From positions 1 through 54,051 of the IMG/VR virus record IMGVR_UViG_3300032088_000008: 54,051 nt of DNA; one strand, written 5' to 3'. Position 1 is the first letter of the stretch; each line of letters begins with the position of its first letter. The position numbers and the translations under genes were made by a program. The notes under the pieces were generated by a model that had not been told where the DNA came from, did not search any database, and was given only the letters and a program-made list of their open reading frames with translations. Source of the stretch: a virus. Shown here one piece after another: positions 1 through 7,096 of this stretch.

Positions 1-1
1 C

Positions 2-1651
2 ATTGACTTAGGTGGTGATGGTTCGCGTAACGGAACTGGTAAGACCACAATCATTAATGCACTAAGTTATGCACTCTATGGCGAAGCACTTACAAACATA
101 CGTCGTGACAACCTCATAAACAAAACCAATTCAAAAGGCATGATGGTTAGTTTAGATTTTTGTGTTGGTGAACAATGCTATCGTATTGAACGTGGACGCA
201 AGCCTAATGTGCTAAAGTTTTATATCAATGACAGTGAACAAGAAGCAGATGATTATGCACAAGGTGATAGTAGAGAAACACAAGGTGCTATACTAAAACT
301 GTTGAGCATGAGTCATACTATGTTCAAACACTTGGTAGCATTGAACACATATACCGAACCGTTTTTGAGTCTTAAACAAAACGATCAAAGAGAGATAATC
401 GAGCAACTGCTGGGTATCACACAACTCAGTGAACGTGCTGACAAGATCAAAGAACTTAGCAAACGCACACGTGATGATATTAAGCAAGAAGAAATGACAA
501 TCAAAGCGTTGCAAACTGCTAACGACAAAATTGGCGAACAAATACAAGCATTAAAACGTCGACAAACACTGTGGATGAACAAGAAAGCAGAAGACGTAAA
601 AAAGTTTGAAACTGCTATTGAAGATCTTGCACATGTTGATATTGATGCGGAATTAGCCTCTCAGGATGACCTCCTAACGTGGACTGAACTTAACAATACA
701 CAAACACAATTACAAAAAGACATTGCCGCACTAACTGCACAGGTTGGTAGAGCAGAAAAAGACGTTACTAGAACTAAAAAAGCAGTAGACAGTTTAGAAT
801 CAGGCACTTGTGGCAGTTGCGGACAGAGTGTTGATCATATGGAAACACATCAACAACATGTGGCTAAAGCACAGGAGGAATACAATGGGGCAAGTGATTT
901 CCTTAGCGAAATACAGGAAGGAATCTCTGCACTCAAGGCAGATAAAACGGAAGTTCCAGCGAGACCAAGAGTTTTTTATGATAGCGTGTCTGATGCACAC
1001 AATCATAGATCAACTTTATCCTCACTTGAAACACAGCTACAAAGCAAGCGTGCAGAAGCCGATCCTTACGTTGATCAAATAGTAGAAATGCAGACAACTG
1101 CCGCTACTGAAATAAGTTATGACAAACTAAATGACCTAACAAGACTATACGATCATCAAGACTTCTTGTTAAAACTGTTAACAAACAAAGATAGTTTTGT
1201 GCGTAAACGTATTATCGATCAAAATCTAAGTTATTTGAATTCAAGACTCACACACTATTTAGATAGGATTGGGTTACCGCACACAGTGATATTTCAAAAC
1301 GATTTGACTGTTGAAATACAGGAACTTGGCAGAGACCTAGACTTTGACAATCTAAGTAGAGGCGAGAGAAACAGGCTTATTATCAGTATGAGCTGGGCTT
1401 TCCGTGATGTATGGGAAAGTCTGTATGGTGCTATTAACTTACTGTTTATTGATGAGATGATTGATTCGGGTATGGACACATCAGGAGTTGAAGCCGCACT
1501 TGCACTACTTAAGAAGATGGCAAGAGAACGTAGCAAAAGCATTTGGCTTGTATCACACAAAGACGAACTTGCAGGCCGAGTAAATAACTTGCTTAAAGTT
1601 GTAAAAGAAAATGGCTTCACTAGTTATAGTACGGATATAGACATAGCATGA
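2..1651 (+). CDS. 46: gp46-like recombination nuclease ATPase subunit (Rad50/SbcC family), 5' partial
   Basis: ATPase subunit of the gp46-gp47 end-processing nuclease that feeds recombination-dependent replication. The frame is open from base 2, so the true N-terminus lies outside the window; 549 residues are visible against about 560 for T4 gp46, and by family comparison some 25-35 residues are missing. Seen in order: Walker A GSRNGTGKTT (20-49), long charged coiled-coil arms, the zinc-hook CGSC (809-820), returning coiled coil, ABC signature LSRGER (about 1350-1368), Walker B LLFIDE (about 1438-1455) and the H-loop VSHKDE near the C-terminus. The stop overlaps the next ATG by four bases (ATGA), which indicates translational coupling to the PLP-fold gene. 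The partner gp47 is not in the window and may lie just upstream. Family assignment is firm; the gene number follows the phage context. Confidence 0.93.
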   Translation: MDLGGDGSRNGTGKTTIINALSYALYGEALTNIRRDNLINKTNSKGMMVSLDFCVGEQCYRIERGRKPNVLKFYINDSEQEADDYAQGDSRETQGAILKLLSMSHTMFKHLVALNTYTEPFLSLKQNDQREIIEQLLGITQLSERADKIKELSKRTRDDIKQEEMTIKALQTANDKIGEQIQALKRRQTLWMNKKAEDVKKFETAIEDLAHVDIDAELASQDDLLTWTELNNTQTQLQKDIAALTAQVGRAEKDVTRTKKAVDSLESGTCGSCGQSVDHMETHQQHVAKAQEEYNGASDFLSEIQEGISALKADKTEVPARPRVFYDSVSDAHNHRSTLSSLETQLQSKRAEADPYVDQIVEMQTTAATEISYDKLNDLTRLYDHQDFLLKLLTNKDSFVRKRIIDQNLSYLNSRLTHYLDRIGLPHTVIFQNDLTVEIQELGRDLDFDNLSRGERNRLIISMSWAFRDVWESLYGAINLLFIDEMIDSGMDTSGVEAALALLKKMARERSKSIWLVSHKDELAGRVNNLLKVVKENGFTSYSTDIDIA

Positions 1652-2625
1652 ATGTAGGCAAACAATTTGCATTCCTATATGGAGCAAACGAATCGCACGA
1701 TCTTATTGAGATAAGAGATATTGCATATAATCTATATCAAGGATCACGTAGTGTACGTAATCAAACAGTAATTAAATTTTTAAACACACTTCACGATTCA
1801 AATCACAATGACAAATGGAATATGCAAAAAATTTTTGTAAACGAATTTGCATCTTGGATTGGTACAGATATGTCTGCGTATGACGTAGATTACAGTGCAG
1901 GAACTACACAAAGTTTTGATAGCTTTTACCTACGACATAGGAACAAAAAGTTTCGTTGTTACACTGGTGAATATTTTTATCACTTGAAAACTTGGACAAG
2001 CAATGATATATTATGGAGTTTTGTAACTGATATTGACCAACTTCAATCTGGCGACGCACTAGTACTAAGTTTTCCTTTTTGTGATACAGGAAATTTTTAT
2101 GATATTGATAAAATTTTGAACATATGCGAAAGTTTAGACATACCAGTTTTGATAGACATGGCATACTATCCTCTAACTGATGCACCGACTTTTAGGTTCT
2201 TTCACACATGCATCGATACTATCGCATTCAGCCTTAGCAAGATTTTTCCAATAGCCAACTATCGCATTGGCGTAAGATACACTAAGAAAGATATATACGA
2301 CGGTCAGAAACTGCATGATGATATTAATTACAATAATTTTGCAAGTTGTTACTTAGGGTATGAGCTTATAAAAAAGTACAATGTAAATTATATTGCTTCA
2401 ACGTACAGGCAAAAACAATCACAGGTAAGTAAAGTTTTTGATATCATACCTAGTGATAGTGTAATTTTTGCTTTAGGCAACAAAGACTGGAATACGTACA
2501 GTAGAAGAACACTATTAGATGCTTACAAACTACAGTTTGCACCAGAAAATTTTGAAAACAGAATTTGTCTAAACACAGTTTATGAAAATTGGAGACTGTT
2601 CAATGAACTTGAAGTTACACTTTAA
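1648..2625 (+). CDS. PLP-dependent aminotransferase-fold protein, copy A
   Basis: 325 residues with the landmarks of fold-type I aminotransferases: a small-residue/Thr stretch YSAGTTQSF (82-90) where the cofactor phosphate-binding loop is expected, LIDMAYY (168-174) giving Asp170 and Tyr173 (the AAT Asp222/Tyr225 pair with the same spacing of three), and FSLSK (194-198) giving the Schiff-base Lys198, followed by Arg206 exactly eight residues later as in AAT Lys258/Arg266. The usual NPTG motif is replaced by FPFCDTG. It is shorter than normal aminotransferases (about 400 aa), so the small domain is reduced. It overlaps gp46 by four bases and the next gene by 23. A paralogue lies one gene downstream. 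Cofactor binding is inferred from spacing; the substrate is unknown, and a non-enzymatic PLP-fold protein is the alternative. Confidence 0.72.
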   Translation: MNVGKQFAFLYGANESHDLIEIRDIAYNLYQGSRSVRNQTVIKFLNTLHDSNHNDKWNMQKIFVNEFASWIGTDMSAYDVDYSAGTTQSFDSFYLRHRNKKFRCYTGEYFYHLKTWTSNDILWSFVTDIDQLQSGDALVLSFPFCDTGNFYDIDKILNICESLDIPVLIDMAYYPLTDAPTFRFFHTCIDTIAFSLSKIFPIANYRIGVRYTKKDIYDGQKLHDDINYNNFASCYLGYELIKKYNVNYIASTYRQKQSQVSKVFDIIPSDSVIFALGNKDWNTYSRRTLLDAYKLQFAPENFENRICLNTVYENWRLFNELEVTL

Positions 2626-3067
2626 AAACATCAGGCACAATCCTTGTTGTAAGATTCTAGTAAACAACCTAGAACTTTATAGCGGACAAGTAAAACCTTA
2701 TTATGACTTTGATATTGATGTTAATAATACAGTAAGTCTAGAAATAGTACACTTTAATAAAAAGCCAGAAGATACCATAATAGATAATGATGGCAAGATT
2801 ATAGATGATCGTAGTTTTGAACTAGAAAAAATCTATGCTGAGCAACATGACTTTAAGGAACTAATTTGGAAAAGTAATTTTACTGACACCGCAGGTAAGA
2901 TATACAATAGCTGTTTATTTTTTGGACCAAATGGAAGTTTTACAATTAAATTTACAATACCAGTCCTAAGATGGATATTACAAAATTCAGAGCATATAGA
3001 AGACTGGGAAGAAGATTATCCTTATTACGAAAAAGCATTTACTATACTAGAAAGCATCAATGACTAA
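2603..3067 (+). CDS. unknown protein between the two PLP-fold genes
   Basis: 154 residues, not recognised. The start at 2603 is preferred to the in-frame ATG at 2582 because GGAG lies eight bases upstream of 2603 and nothing resembling a ribosome site precedes 2582. The gene overlaps the end of PLP-fold copy A by 23 bases and the start of copy B by eight, so the three are surely co-translated. The sequence alternates short hydrophobic and polar runs (NLKLHFKNI, KILVNNLELYSGQ, SFTIKFTIPVLRWIL), consistent with a beta-rich fold, and ends in an acidic aromatic segment (EDWEEDYPYYEK). No membrane segment or signal peptide is visible. Its fixed position inside the overlapping trio suggests a partner or accessory of the PLP-fold proteins, which is inference only. 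Confidence 0.7.
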   Translation: MNLKLHFKNIRHNPCCKILVNNLELYSGQVKPYYDFDIDVNNTVSLEIVHFNKKPEDTIIDNDGKIIDDRSFELEKIYAEQHDFKELIWKSNFTDTAGKIYNSCLFFGPNGSFTIKFTIPVLRWILQNSEHIEDWEEDYPYYEKAFTILESIND

Positions 3068-4100
3068 CATAGAACTTATAAAAGAAATAAGTTGGGTATT
3101 AAGCCTTGCTAGTGCAAAAAATAAACTAGACGTGCCAGGCGAGTATGTTTGGGCATACCCTAAGAATGAAAACTTCAGTGAATTGCAAGCACGCAGCCGA
3201 AGTATTTTTAGCAGTGGAAATGCAATCAAAGATCCTACGGTAATTGAATATGTTCAAACATGCGATATCAATAAGTATCTACTTGATCCGTGGATAGTAA
3301 ATGCGTTTGAAGGAAATTTTGTTTCTTGGTTAACTGCGAATACTAAACATAACTTACAGAATATTGAGCTCTACAAATACGTAGCCTTCAGTGCCGGTAC
3401 TCAAGAAAGTTTTGCAAACTTTTATCTTAAAAATCGCAATAAGAGATTTAGAGTATTACGCGGTGAATACTGGTGGCATATGGATGTTTGGTCTGCACTT
3501 GGAATCAACTGGGCATATATTGAAGATGATGATATTAAAACAAATGATATAACTATTTGTAGTATTCCTTTTGCTCTTACTGGTAAAAAACACAAACATC
3601 TTGATAATATACTTGAACAGTCTCTTAAACACAATTGTGACGTTATGCTTGATTTTATCTATCTGCCAAATTGTAATCGCCCAATAGAAATAGACTTAGC
3701 ACACGATGCAATCAGCGAAATAACTTTCAGTTTCAGTAAAACATTTCCAGTGCAGTGTGCAAAAATTGCAGTTCGCCTAACAAAACACAAACCGAATGAC
3801 CCAATGCAAATAAGCAATGACGAAAATATTTGTAACAGACTAAGTGCAGGTTTAGCATATGATATTATACAAAAATTTCCTGTAGATTACATGCCAAGAA
3901 AATATCACAACAAACAAAAATTTTGGTGTAAGAAATTAGGTTTGGATACTTCACCGGTTGTACACTTTGCCACAGGCGAAGATTATATAAAAGGACAACC
4001 AGCATGGTTTAGTAAATTTAATAACCAACAAGGAAGATATAATCTTGGAATGCTTTTTGAAAATGACAAGTTATTAAAAAGTCTTGGATACCTATCATGA
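3060..4100 (+). CDS. PLP-dependent aminotransferase-fold protein, copy B
   Basis: 346 residues and clearly paralogous to copy A: both carry SAGT.(E/Q)SF, a GEY..H motif after a run of basic residues, an Asp-x-x-Tyr pair and an SxSK lysine. Here FSAGTQESF is at 110-118, MLDFIYL gives Asp198 and Tyr201, and FSFSKTF (223-229) gives Lys227. The position eight residues after the lysine, Arg in copy A and in AAT, is Lys235 here, a conservative change at a cofactor phosphate contact. The stop overlaps the GIY-YIG gene start by four bases. Role inferred as a PLP enzyme of unknown substrate or a heteromeric partner of copy A. The two copies are diverged enough that recent tandem duplication is unlikely. 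Confidence 0.72.
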   Translation: MTNIELIKEISWVLSLASAKNKLDVPGEYVWAYPKNENFSELQARSRSIFSSGNAIKDPTVIEYVQTCDINKYLLDPWIVNAFEGNFVSWLTANTKHNLQNIELYKYVAFSAGTQESFANFYLKNRNKRFRVLRGEYWWHMDVWSALGINWAYIEDDDIKTNDITICSIPFALTGKKHKHLDNILEQSLKHNCDVMLDFIYLPNCNRPIEIDLAHDAISEITFSFSKTFPVQCAKIAVRLTKHKPNDPMQISNDENICNRLSAGLAYDIIQKFPVDYMPRKYHNKQKFWCKKLGLDTSPVVHFATGEDYIKGQPAWFSKFNNQQGRYNLGMLFENDKLLKSLGYLS

Positions 4101-4504
4101 CCTGGACATATAAAAACAAAACAATTACAGATATCCCCGAGGGCATTATTGGGTTTGTATACTTGATTACTAACATTACAAACAACAGAAAGTACATTGG
4201 TAAGAAACTTACTCAGTTTAAACGCAGTAAAAAGCCACTAAAAGGCAGAACAAACAAACGTAGGTATACAGTCGAAAGCGATTGGAAAGACTATTACGGA
4301 AGCAGTGATGAACTGACTGCGGATGTGGAACTATTAGGAAAAGACAAGTTTAAACGTGAAATAATGTTTTGGTGTAGCAGTAAAAGTGAACTCAGTTACA
4401 TTGAAGCAAGAGAACAATTCACACACAAAGTACTAGAATCAAAACAATGGTATAACGGGCACATACGGGTCCGTGTACACCAAAAAGGCATATTGAAAGA
4501 CTAA
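4097..4504 (+). CDS. GIY-YIG domain protein, possible endonuclease
   Basis: 135 residues with the GIY-YIG core: FVYLITN (20-26) for the first motif, KYIGKK (32-37) for the second with Arg31 directly before it, and YIEAREQ (101-107) supplying the expected metal-binding Glu103. The rest is basic. GIY-YIG proteins of this size in T4-type phages are either free-standing homing endonucleases (Seg type) or small nucleases of unknown role. It overlaps PLP-fold copy B (ATGA) and is the last gene before the long non-coding stretch. The nearby structured DNA raises the possibility that a mobile intron or intergenic homing element was involved, but I see no intron core or interrupted gene. No separate DNA-binding domain is evident. 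Confidence 0.7.
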   Translation: MTWTYKNKTITDIPEGIIGFVYLITNITNNRKYIGKKLTQFKRSKKPLKGRTNKRRYTVESDWKDYYGSSDELTADVELLGKDKFKREIMFWCSSKSELSYIEAREQFTHKVLESKQWYNGHIRVRVHQKGILKD

Positions 4505-4589
4505 ATTAACTACCCATATATTAACGTCATAAACACAATGACACAGGCACTACTAGAGCAATGCTCAGAGCAACTTTTTAAATTTCCCA

Positions 4590-4830
4590 AGCTAATATGA
4601 CATCGTTTGATCGAGGTTCCTCGATCCACCTTGAAGTCTGCCAACGCAAGTTGTAGCCGACAGAACTGGTGCGTCAAAGGATAAGGCTAACTTAAGGCTA
4701 GAATGACATGGGCTCTGTGAAACAGATACAACCCATACGTTTGTATACTTTGTTTGAAGGGGTATACCAAACGCTCCGTTGTGAGACAAGGCTAGAGTAA
4801 GGGGTACAGCACAACCGCCCCTGATACAGT
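4590..4830 (+). ncRNA. candidate structured RNA in the 4505-5021 non-coding stretch
   Basis: Gene-free on both strands apart from short chance frames. Perfect or near-perfect pairings seen: GATCGAG 4609-4615 with CTCGATC 4620-4626 (loop GTTC); CAAC 4642-4645 with GTTG 4650-4653 closing a GCAA tetraloop; ATGGG 4708-4712 with CCCAT 4732-4736 enclosing CTGT 4715-4718/ACAG 4722-4725; GTATAC 4743-4748 with GTATAC 4762-4767. Two interleaved stems form a possible H-type pseudoknot: GTTGTG 4778-4783 with CACAAC 4810-4815, and AGGGG 4800-4804 with CCCCT 4818-4822. AAGGCTAGA occurs twice (4694-4702, 4788-4796). Strand is assigned from flanking genes. It matches no RNA class I know; I looked for tmRNA, RNase P, SRP, cobalamin riboswitch and group I cores without success. 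Confidence 0.4.
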
Positions 4831-4867
4831 AATGTAAATCTCTTTATTCAAATGACTGGATAACTCA

Positions 4868-5008
4868 GATGATGACATCTTTTCAGTTCACTTGCCCGTA
4901 GTAGGGCAAGTATGACTAAACTATCTAGATGATAACTGATTACTTCGTTACACTCGTAATAAAATATTGCTGAAGCAAAGCGAAGCAATAGATGTCTTTA
5001 GACATCTA
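4868..5008 (+). other. hairpin series upstream of the sulfotransferase-like gene
   Basis: Downstream half of the same gene-free stretch. Hairpins: GATG 4868-4871/CATC 4876-4879; CTTGCCC 4891-4897/GGGCAAG 4904-4910 with a GTAGTA loop; ATTAC 4939-4943/GTAAT 4956-4960; ATTGCT 4966-4971/AGCAAT 4984-4989, which competes with TTGC 4967-4970/GCAA 4975-4978; and TAGATGTC 4989-4996/GACATCTA 5001-5008 with a TTTA loop. The last is not followed by a T run, so it is not a standard terminator. The mutually exclusive stems could be a switch; they could also be unrelated inverted repeats. Confidence 0.4.
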
Positions 5009-5016
5009 ATTAAATA
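5009..5016 (+). promoter_or_regulatory. variant late promoter (ATTAAATA) for the sulfotransferase-like gene
   Basis: One mismatch to the T4 late box TATAAATA. Five bases separate it from the ATG at 5022, the same spacing as at the genes starting 11884, 38385 and 52904, and no ribosome site is present. The predicted transcript begins at the start codon. Confidence 0.4.
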
Positions 5017-5021
5017 AACAT

Positions 5022-5630
5022 ATGGGATTGATAAAGTTTAAACACAATAATAGAACTATTGCAATAGTGCGTAATCATAAATGTAGTACTACGACTATGT
5101 TGAGTTATGTAGCACAAGCATTATGGAATGCTGATCCTAAAGAAGAACAGTTCTATCAAAACTTTCAAAACGAAGCACCTGGTGTTTACAACAAGGCTAG
5201 ATCATTTGAGCAGTTCGAGTCAGAGCTACTAGCCGCAGACATACGCATAGCATTGTGGCGTGATCCTGTTGATAAGTTTGTGAGTGGTTTCTATCATACC
5301 ATGACCAATCCGGCAAATAAAAATTTATGGATTAAGTCTCCTAGTCTAACCAACTTTCTCAAAGACATCGAAGTGTATAGGCAAAATCCAAACGTAGCAG
5401 ATCACTGCGAAACAAACACTGCACGTCTTGGTCCTGACAGATCCATCTACACACACATCTACAACTACAAACACGTGCATAAGATAGCAGGAATACTCGG
5501 TGTGCCTTCATTGGACACACATCATCGCCGTGACAGTACTATGCGAGCAGGGCCTACTGAACTGCAACGACTGCGTATACGTCAGGTTATGTTAGAAGAT
5601 TATGCTAATGGCTGGTGCGAGTCTGGATAG
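5022..5630 (+). CDS. sulfotransferase-family protein
   Basis: 202 residues. The N-terminal strand and loop IVRNHKCSTTTM (15-26) corresponds to the PAPS 5'-phosphosulfate loop of the sulfotransferase superfamily (K-x-x-S/T-T-T), and LWRDPVDKFVSGFY (78-91) is the 3'-phosphate motif RDP-x-x-(R/K)-x-x-S with Arg80, Asp81 and Ser88. A downstream segment TNTARLG resembles the HxxPQT-type acceptor region loosely. The expected role is transfer of sulfate from PAPS to a sugar or other hydroxyl; the acceptor is unknown. It is shorter than typical carbohydrate sulfotransferases (250-350 aa). It has no ribosome site and a variant late box five bases before the ATG. Its 3' end overlaps the convergent DUF6614-like gene by 31 bases. 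Family is fairly sure; activity is inferred. Confidence 0.7.
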   Translation: MGLIKFKHNNRTIAIVRNHKCSTTTMLSYVAQALWNADPKEEQFYQNFQNEAPGVYNKARSFEQFESELLAADIRIALWRDPVDKFVSGFYHTMTNPANKNLWIKSPSLTNFLKDIEVYRQNPNVADHCETNTARLGPDRSIYTHIYNYKHVHKIAGILGVPSLDTHHRRDSTMRAGPTELQRLRIRQVMLEDYANGWCESG

Positions 5631-5935
5631 TCTCTGTATAGAAAGTGTTGAATAGTTTCAACATCAACCCACTGATTGAAGCCTACGTGTTCTGTTTCAA
5701 TATCATCTACGTTTGCTACAACATGACTCATAGCGTCATCTAGTGCTTGCATTGATTCAAACTCCATGTCAATTCTAAACTCTGGCAAGTCCATTGAACG
5801 GAATCCTAGTTTCATTCTTGTGATTCTATACGCATGCATCTGTGGTAATTTATCTAGGAAAAGCTTCATGTTAGCCACAAATGTTCGTGCATCTATACCT
5901 TCTTTTACATCGGCGTAAACTGTATAAACGTTCAT
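5600..5935 (-). CDS. DUF6614-like small alpha/beta protein
   Basis: 111 residues. The N-terminal strand MNVYTVYADVKEG, the central RITRMKLGF and the C-terminal HFLYRDYPD match my memory of the DUF6614 family, a small ferredoxin-like alpha/beta fold probably dimeric and of unknown function, common in marine bacteria. The ATG overlaps the stop of the upstream acetyltransferase-like gene (TAATG), and its ribosome site AGGAGG is embedded in the Gly-Gly-Arg codons that end that gene. Last gene of the leftward operon that begins with the gp26-like gene. Its 3' end runs 31 bases into the convergent sulfotransferase-like gene, so the two transcripts are antisense there. Confidence 0.65.
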   Translation of the reverse strand: MNVYTVYADVKEGIDARTFVANMKLFLDKLPQMHAYRITRMKLGFRSMDLPEFRIDMEFESMQALDDAMSHVVANVDDIETEHVGFNQWVDVETIQHFLYRDYPDSHQPLA

Positions 5936-6366
5936 TAAAATCTTCCTCCTAGTATTTCAAATCCGTCGATCTTTGTTTTGTAATCGTCTGCTTGTCCAAG
6001 ATACAGATAATCAAAACCGCGTTTTTTATATATTGCACACTCGTTTTTCAAACTGCGTATGCCTAACCGCATTCCTGGGTTTGCATAGTCCCAAGCAAAT
6101 TGAACTGCTTCAACGTTCTTGTTATTATAACATCTAAGTAGACTGAATGCAACCATTTTATTTTCTTTATCATAGTAAGCATATACATCATTCTTGTCGT
6201 CGTAGTATTCTTCAGCAAAAATTGGCATTACACTTTTAAATTTTTTATGTTTGCAGTATGCATCGTAGATTGCTTCTAGTGGTTTTTGGAACGGTGATTT
6301 CAGTTTTTTGCAGTTGTCCATCAGCGAATAGTCAGTTTCGCTTAGATTAATTCTTGCGTATATCAT
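5935..6366 (-). CDS. GNAT-like acyltransferase-fold protein
   Basis: 143 residues. A central segment VYAYYDKENKMVAFSLLRCY followed by a strand and the amphipathic stretch GIRSLKNECAIYKKRGFDYLYLG has the strand-strand-helix pattern of GNAT acyltransferases, where the helix after VQFAWDYANPGMRLG would lie over acyl-CoA. The classical Q/RxxGxG/A motif is not clear, so catalysis is uncertain; arginyl-transferase-type GNAT folds are an alternative. Overlaps the upstream 169-aa gene by four bases (ATGA) and the downstream gene by one. Nothing ties it to a specific substrate. Confidence 0.45.
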   Translation of the reverse strand: MIYARINLSETDYSLMDNCKKLKSPFQKPLEAIYDAYCKHKKFKSVMPIFAEEYYDDKNDVYAYYDKENKMVAFSLLRCYNNKNVEAVQFAWDYANPGMRLGIRSLKNECAIYKKRGFDYLYLGQADDYKTKIDGFEILGGRF

Positions 6367-6872
6367 TTTCTTGGGTCTTTTCTGTGAGCAAATACTTCTT
6401 GTAGGTATTCTTCATCCCATCCATCATAGTATCCTCTGTGTGCTAACATTTTTGCATGGTCCTGAAGTTTTGTTTTATCTTGTATGAGTACAAGTGCATA
6501 TTTACCCATGTTAAAGCACACACCATTTTGTTCTTCAACTGTGTCTGGGTGATCGCCTAGTGCTAGTAAGTTACGTTTGGTAAATCCTTTTGAAGTGTTT
6601 ATAACATCAACAACAAAATTAAAATATGCATCATCATATTGCTTGGGAGGATAAGCATATATGACCACATCATTTTTGCCTAAATATTTTTTCTTAGCAA
6701 ACAGAAACAAATCACGTTCAAGATCGTCACCAAGTCTAACATCATATTTGTTGCGTAGTCTTGCCTGTCGAGCAAAAGGACAAGGCGGAAAGTTGCCTAG
6801 TGCAGGGTGCGGAACCTCAACAAAGTTAACCAACCACTGTTCAATGTCTGCTTTTACTTGATCTATTACCAA
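6363..6872 (-). CDS. unknown protein, TTG start
   Basis: 169 residues, not recognised. The first possible codon is TTG at 6872-6870; no ATG or GTG lies near it and an in-frame stop is 24 bases upstream, so a TTG start is likely. Notable segments: PHPALGNFPPCPFARQAR (21-38), which reads like a conserved Cys-Pro loop, and ALGDHPDTVEEQNGVCFNMG followed by a hydrophobic strand YALVLIQD. No membrane segments. It begins four bases before the end of the frame entered by the proposed gp26 frameshift, so ribosomes finishing that product could reinitiate here. Member of the leftward operon 7944-5600. A soluble small-molecule-binding role would be a guess. Confidence 0.6.
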   Translation of the reverse strand: MVIDQVKADIEQWLVNFVEVPHPALGNFPPCPFARQARLRNKYDVRLGDDLERDLFLFAKKKYLGKNDVVIYAYPPKQYDDAYFNFVVDVINTSKGFTKRNLLALGDHPDTVEEQNGVCFNMGKYALVLIQDKTKLQDHAKMLAHRGYYDGWDEEYLQEVFAHRKDPRK

Positions 6873-7096
6873 AACGGTTGTCCAGTTTTTTTAGCAGTTT
6901 CGAGATTCTCTTTGATAAGATTGTTTACGTAATTGCGTTCAGGCCCGCTCATGTTGACAATCTCGCTATAGGTCAAACCACCTCGCATGAACCAGACCAT
7001 TTTGAGCATGTCTTCTTTTAGGCCCTTAACTTCTTTGTCCATGTCTGAGATTATTTTTTCAATTTCTTCAGGTCCGGACGTTAAGAGCCTTATCCG
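6866..7096 (-). CDS. -1 frame extension of the gp26-like gene (tail-assembly-chaperone-like C-terminal segment)
   Basis: After the slippery site at 7105-7096 the -1 frame stays open for 76 codons (CGG at 7096 to TAA at 6868-6866). The peptide has an acidic helix (PEEIEKIISDMDKEVKGL), then MVWFMRGGLTYSEIVNM and ERNYVNNLIKENLE, a W-x-x-RGG / ER-x-x-x-x-x-x-I-K-E-N pattern typical of small assembly proteins in T4-type baseplate clusters. An independent start at ATG 7042 would give 58 residues but has no ribosome site. I therefore read it as the C-terminal half of a gp26 fusion made by frameshifting, analogous to lambda G/GT. A separate gp51-like gene is the alternative. Confidence 0.6.
   Translation of the reverse strand, partial: RIRLLTSGPEEIEKIISDMDKEVKGLKEDMLKMVWFMRGGLTYSEIVNMSGPERNYVNNLIKENLETAKKTGQPFW

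Noticed and set aside
4609-4630. T-arm-like sequence ending in CACC as part of a tRNA or split tmRNA
   Set aside because: The loop does not fit the TTCRA consensus, no acceptor or anticodon arm pairs with it, and no tag frame was identified.
4505-5021. Group I intron or riboswitch in the gap
   Set aside because: I could not find the P-Q-R-S/P7 core of group I introns, a domain V of group II introns, or cobalamin-type boxes; flanking genes are not interrupted.
7042-7042. Independent ATG start for the frame after gp26
   Set aside because: No ribosome site; the frame remains open back to the slippery site. Not excluded, so the frameshift is scored as a hypothesis.
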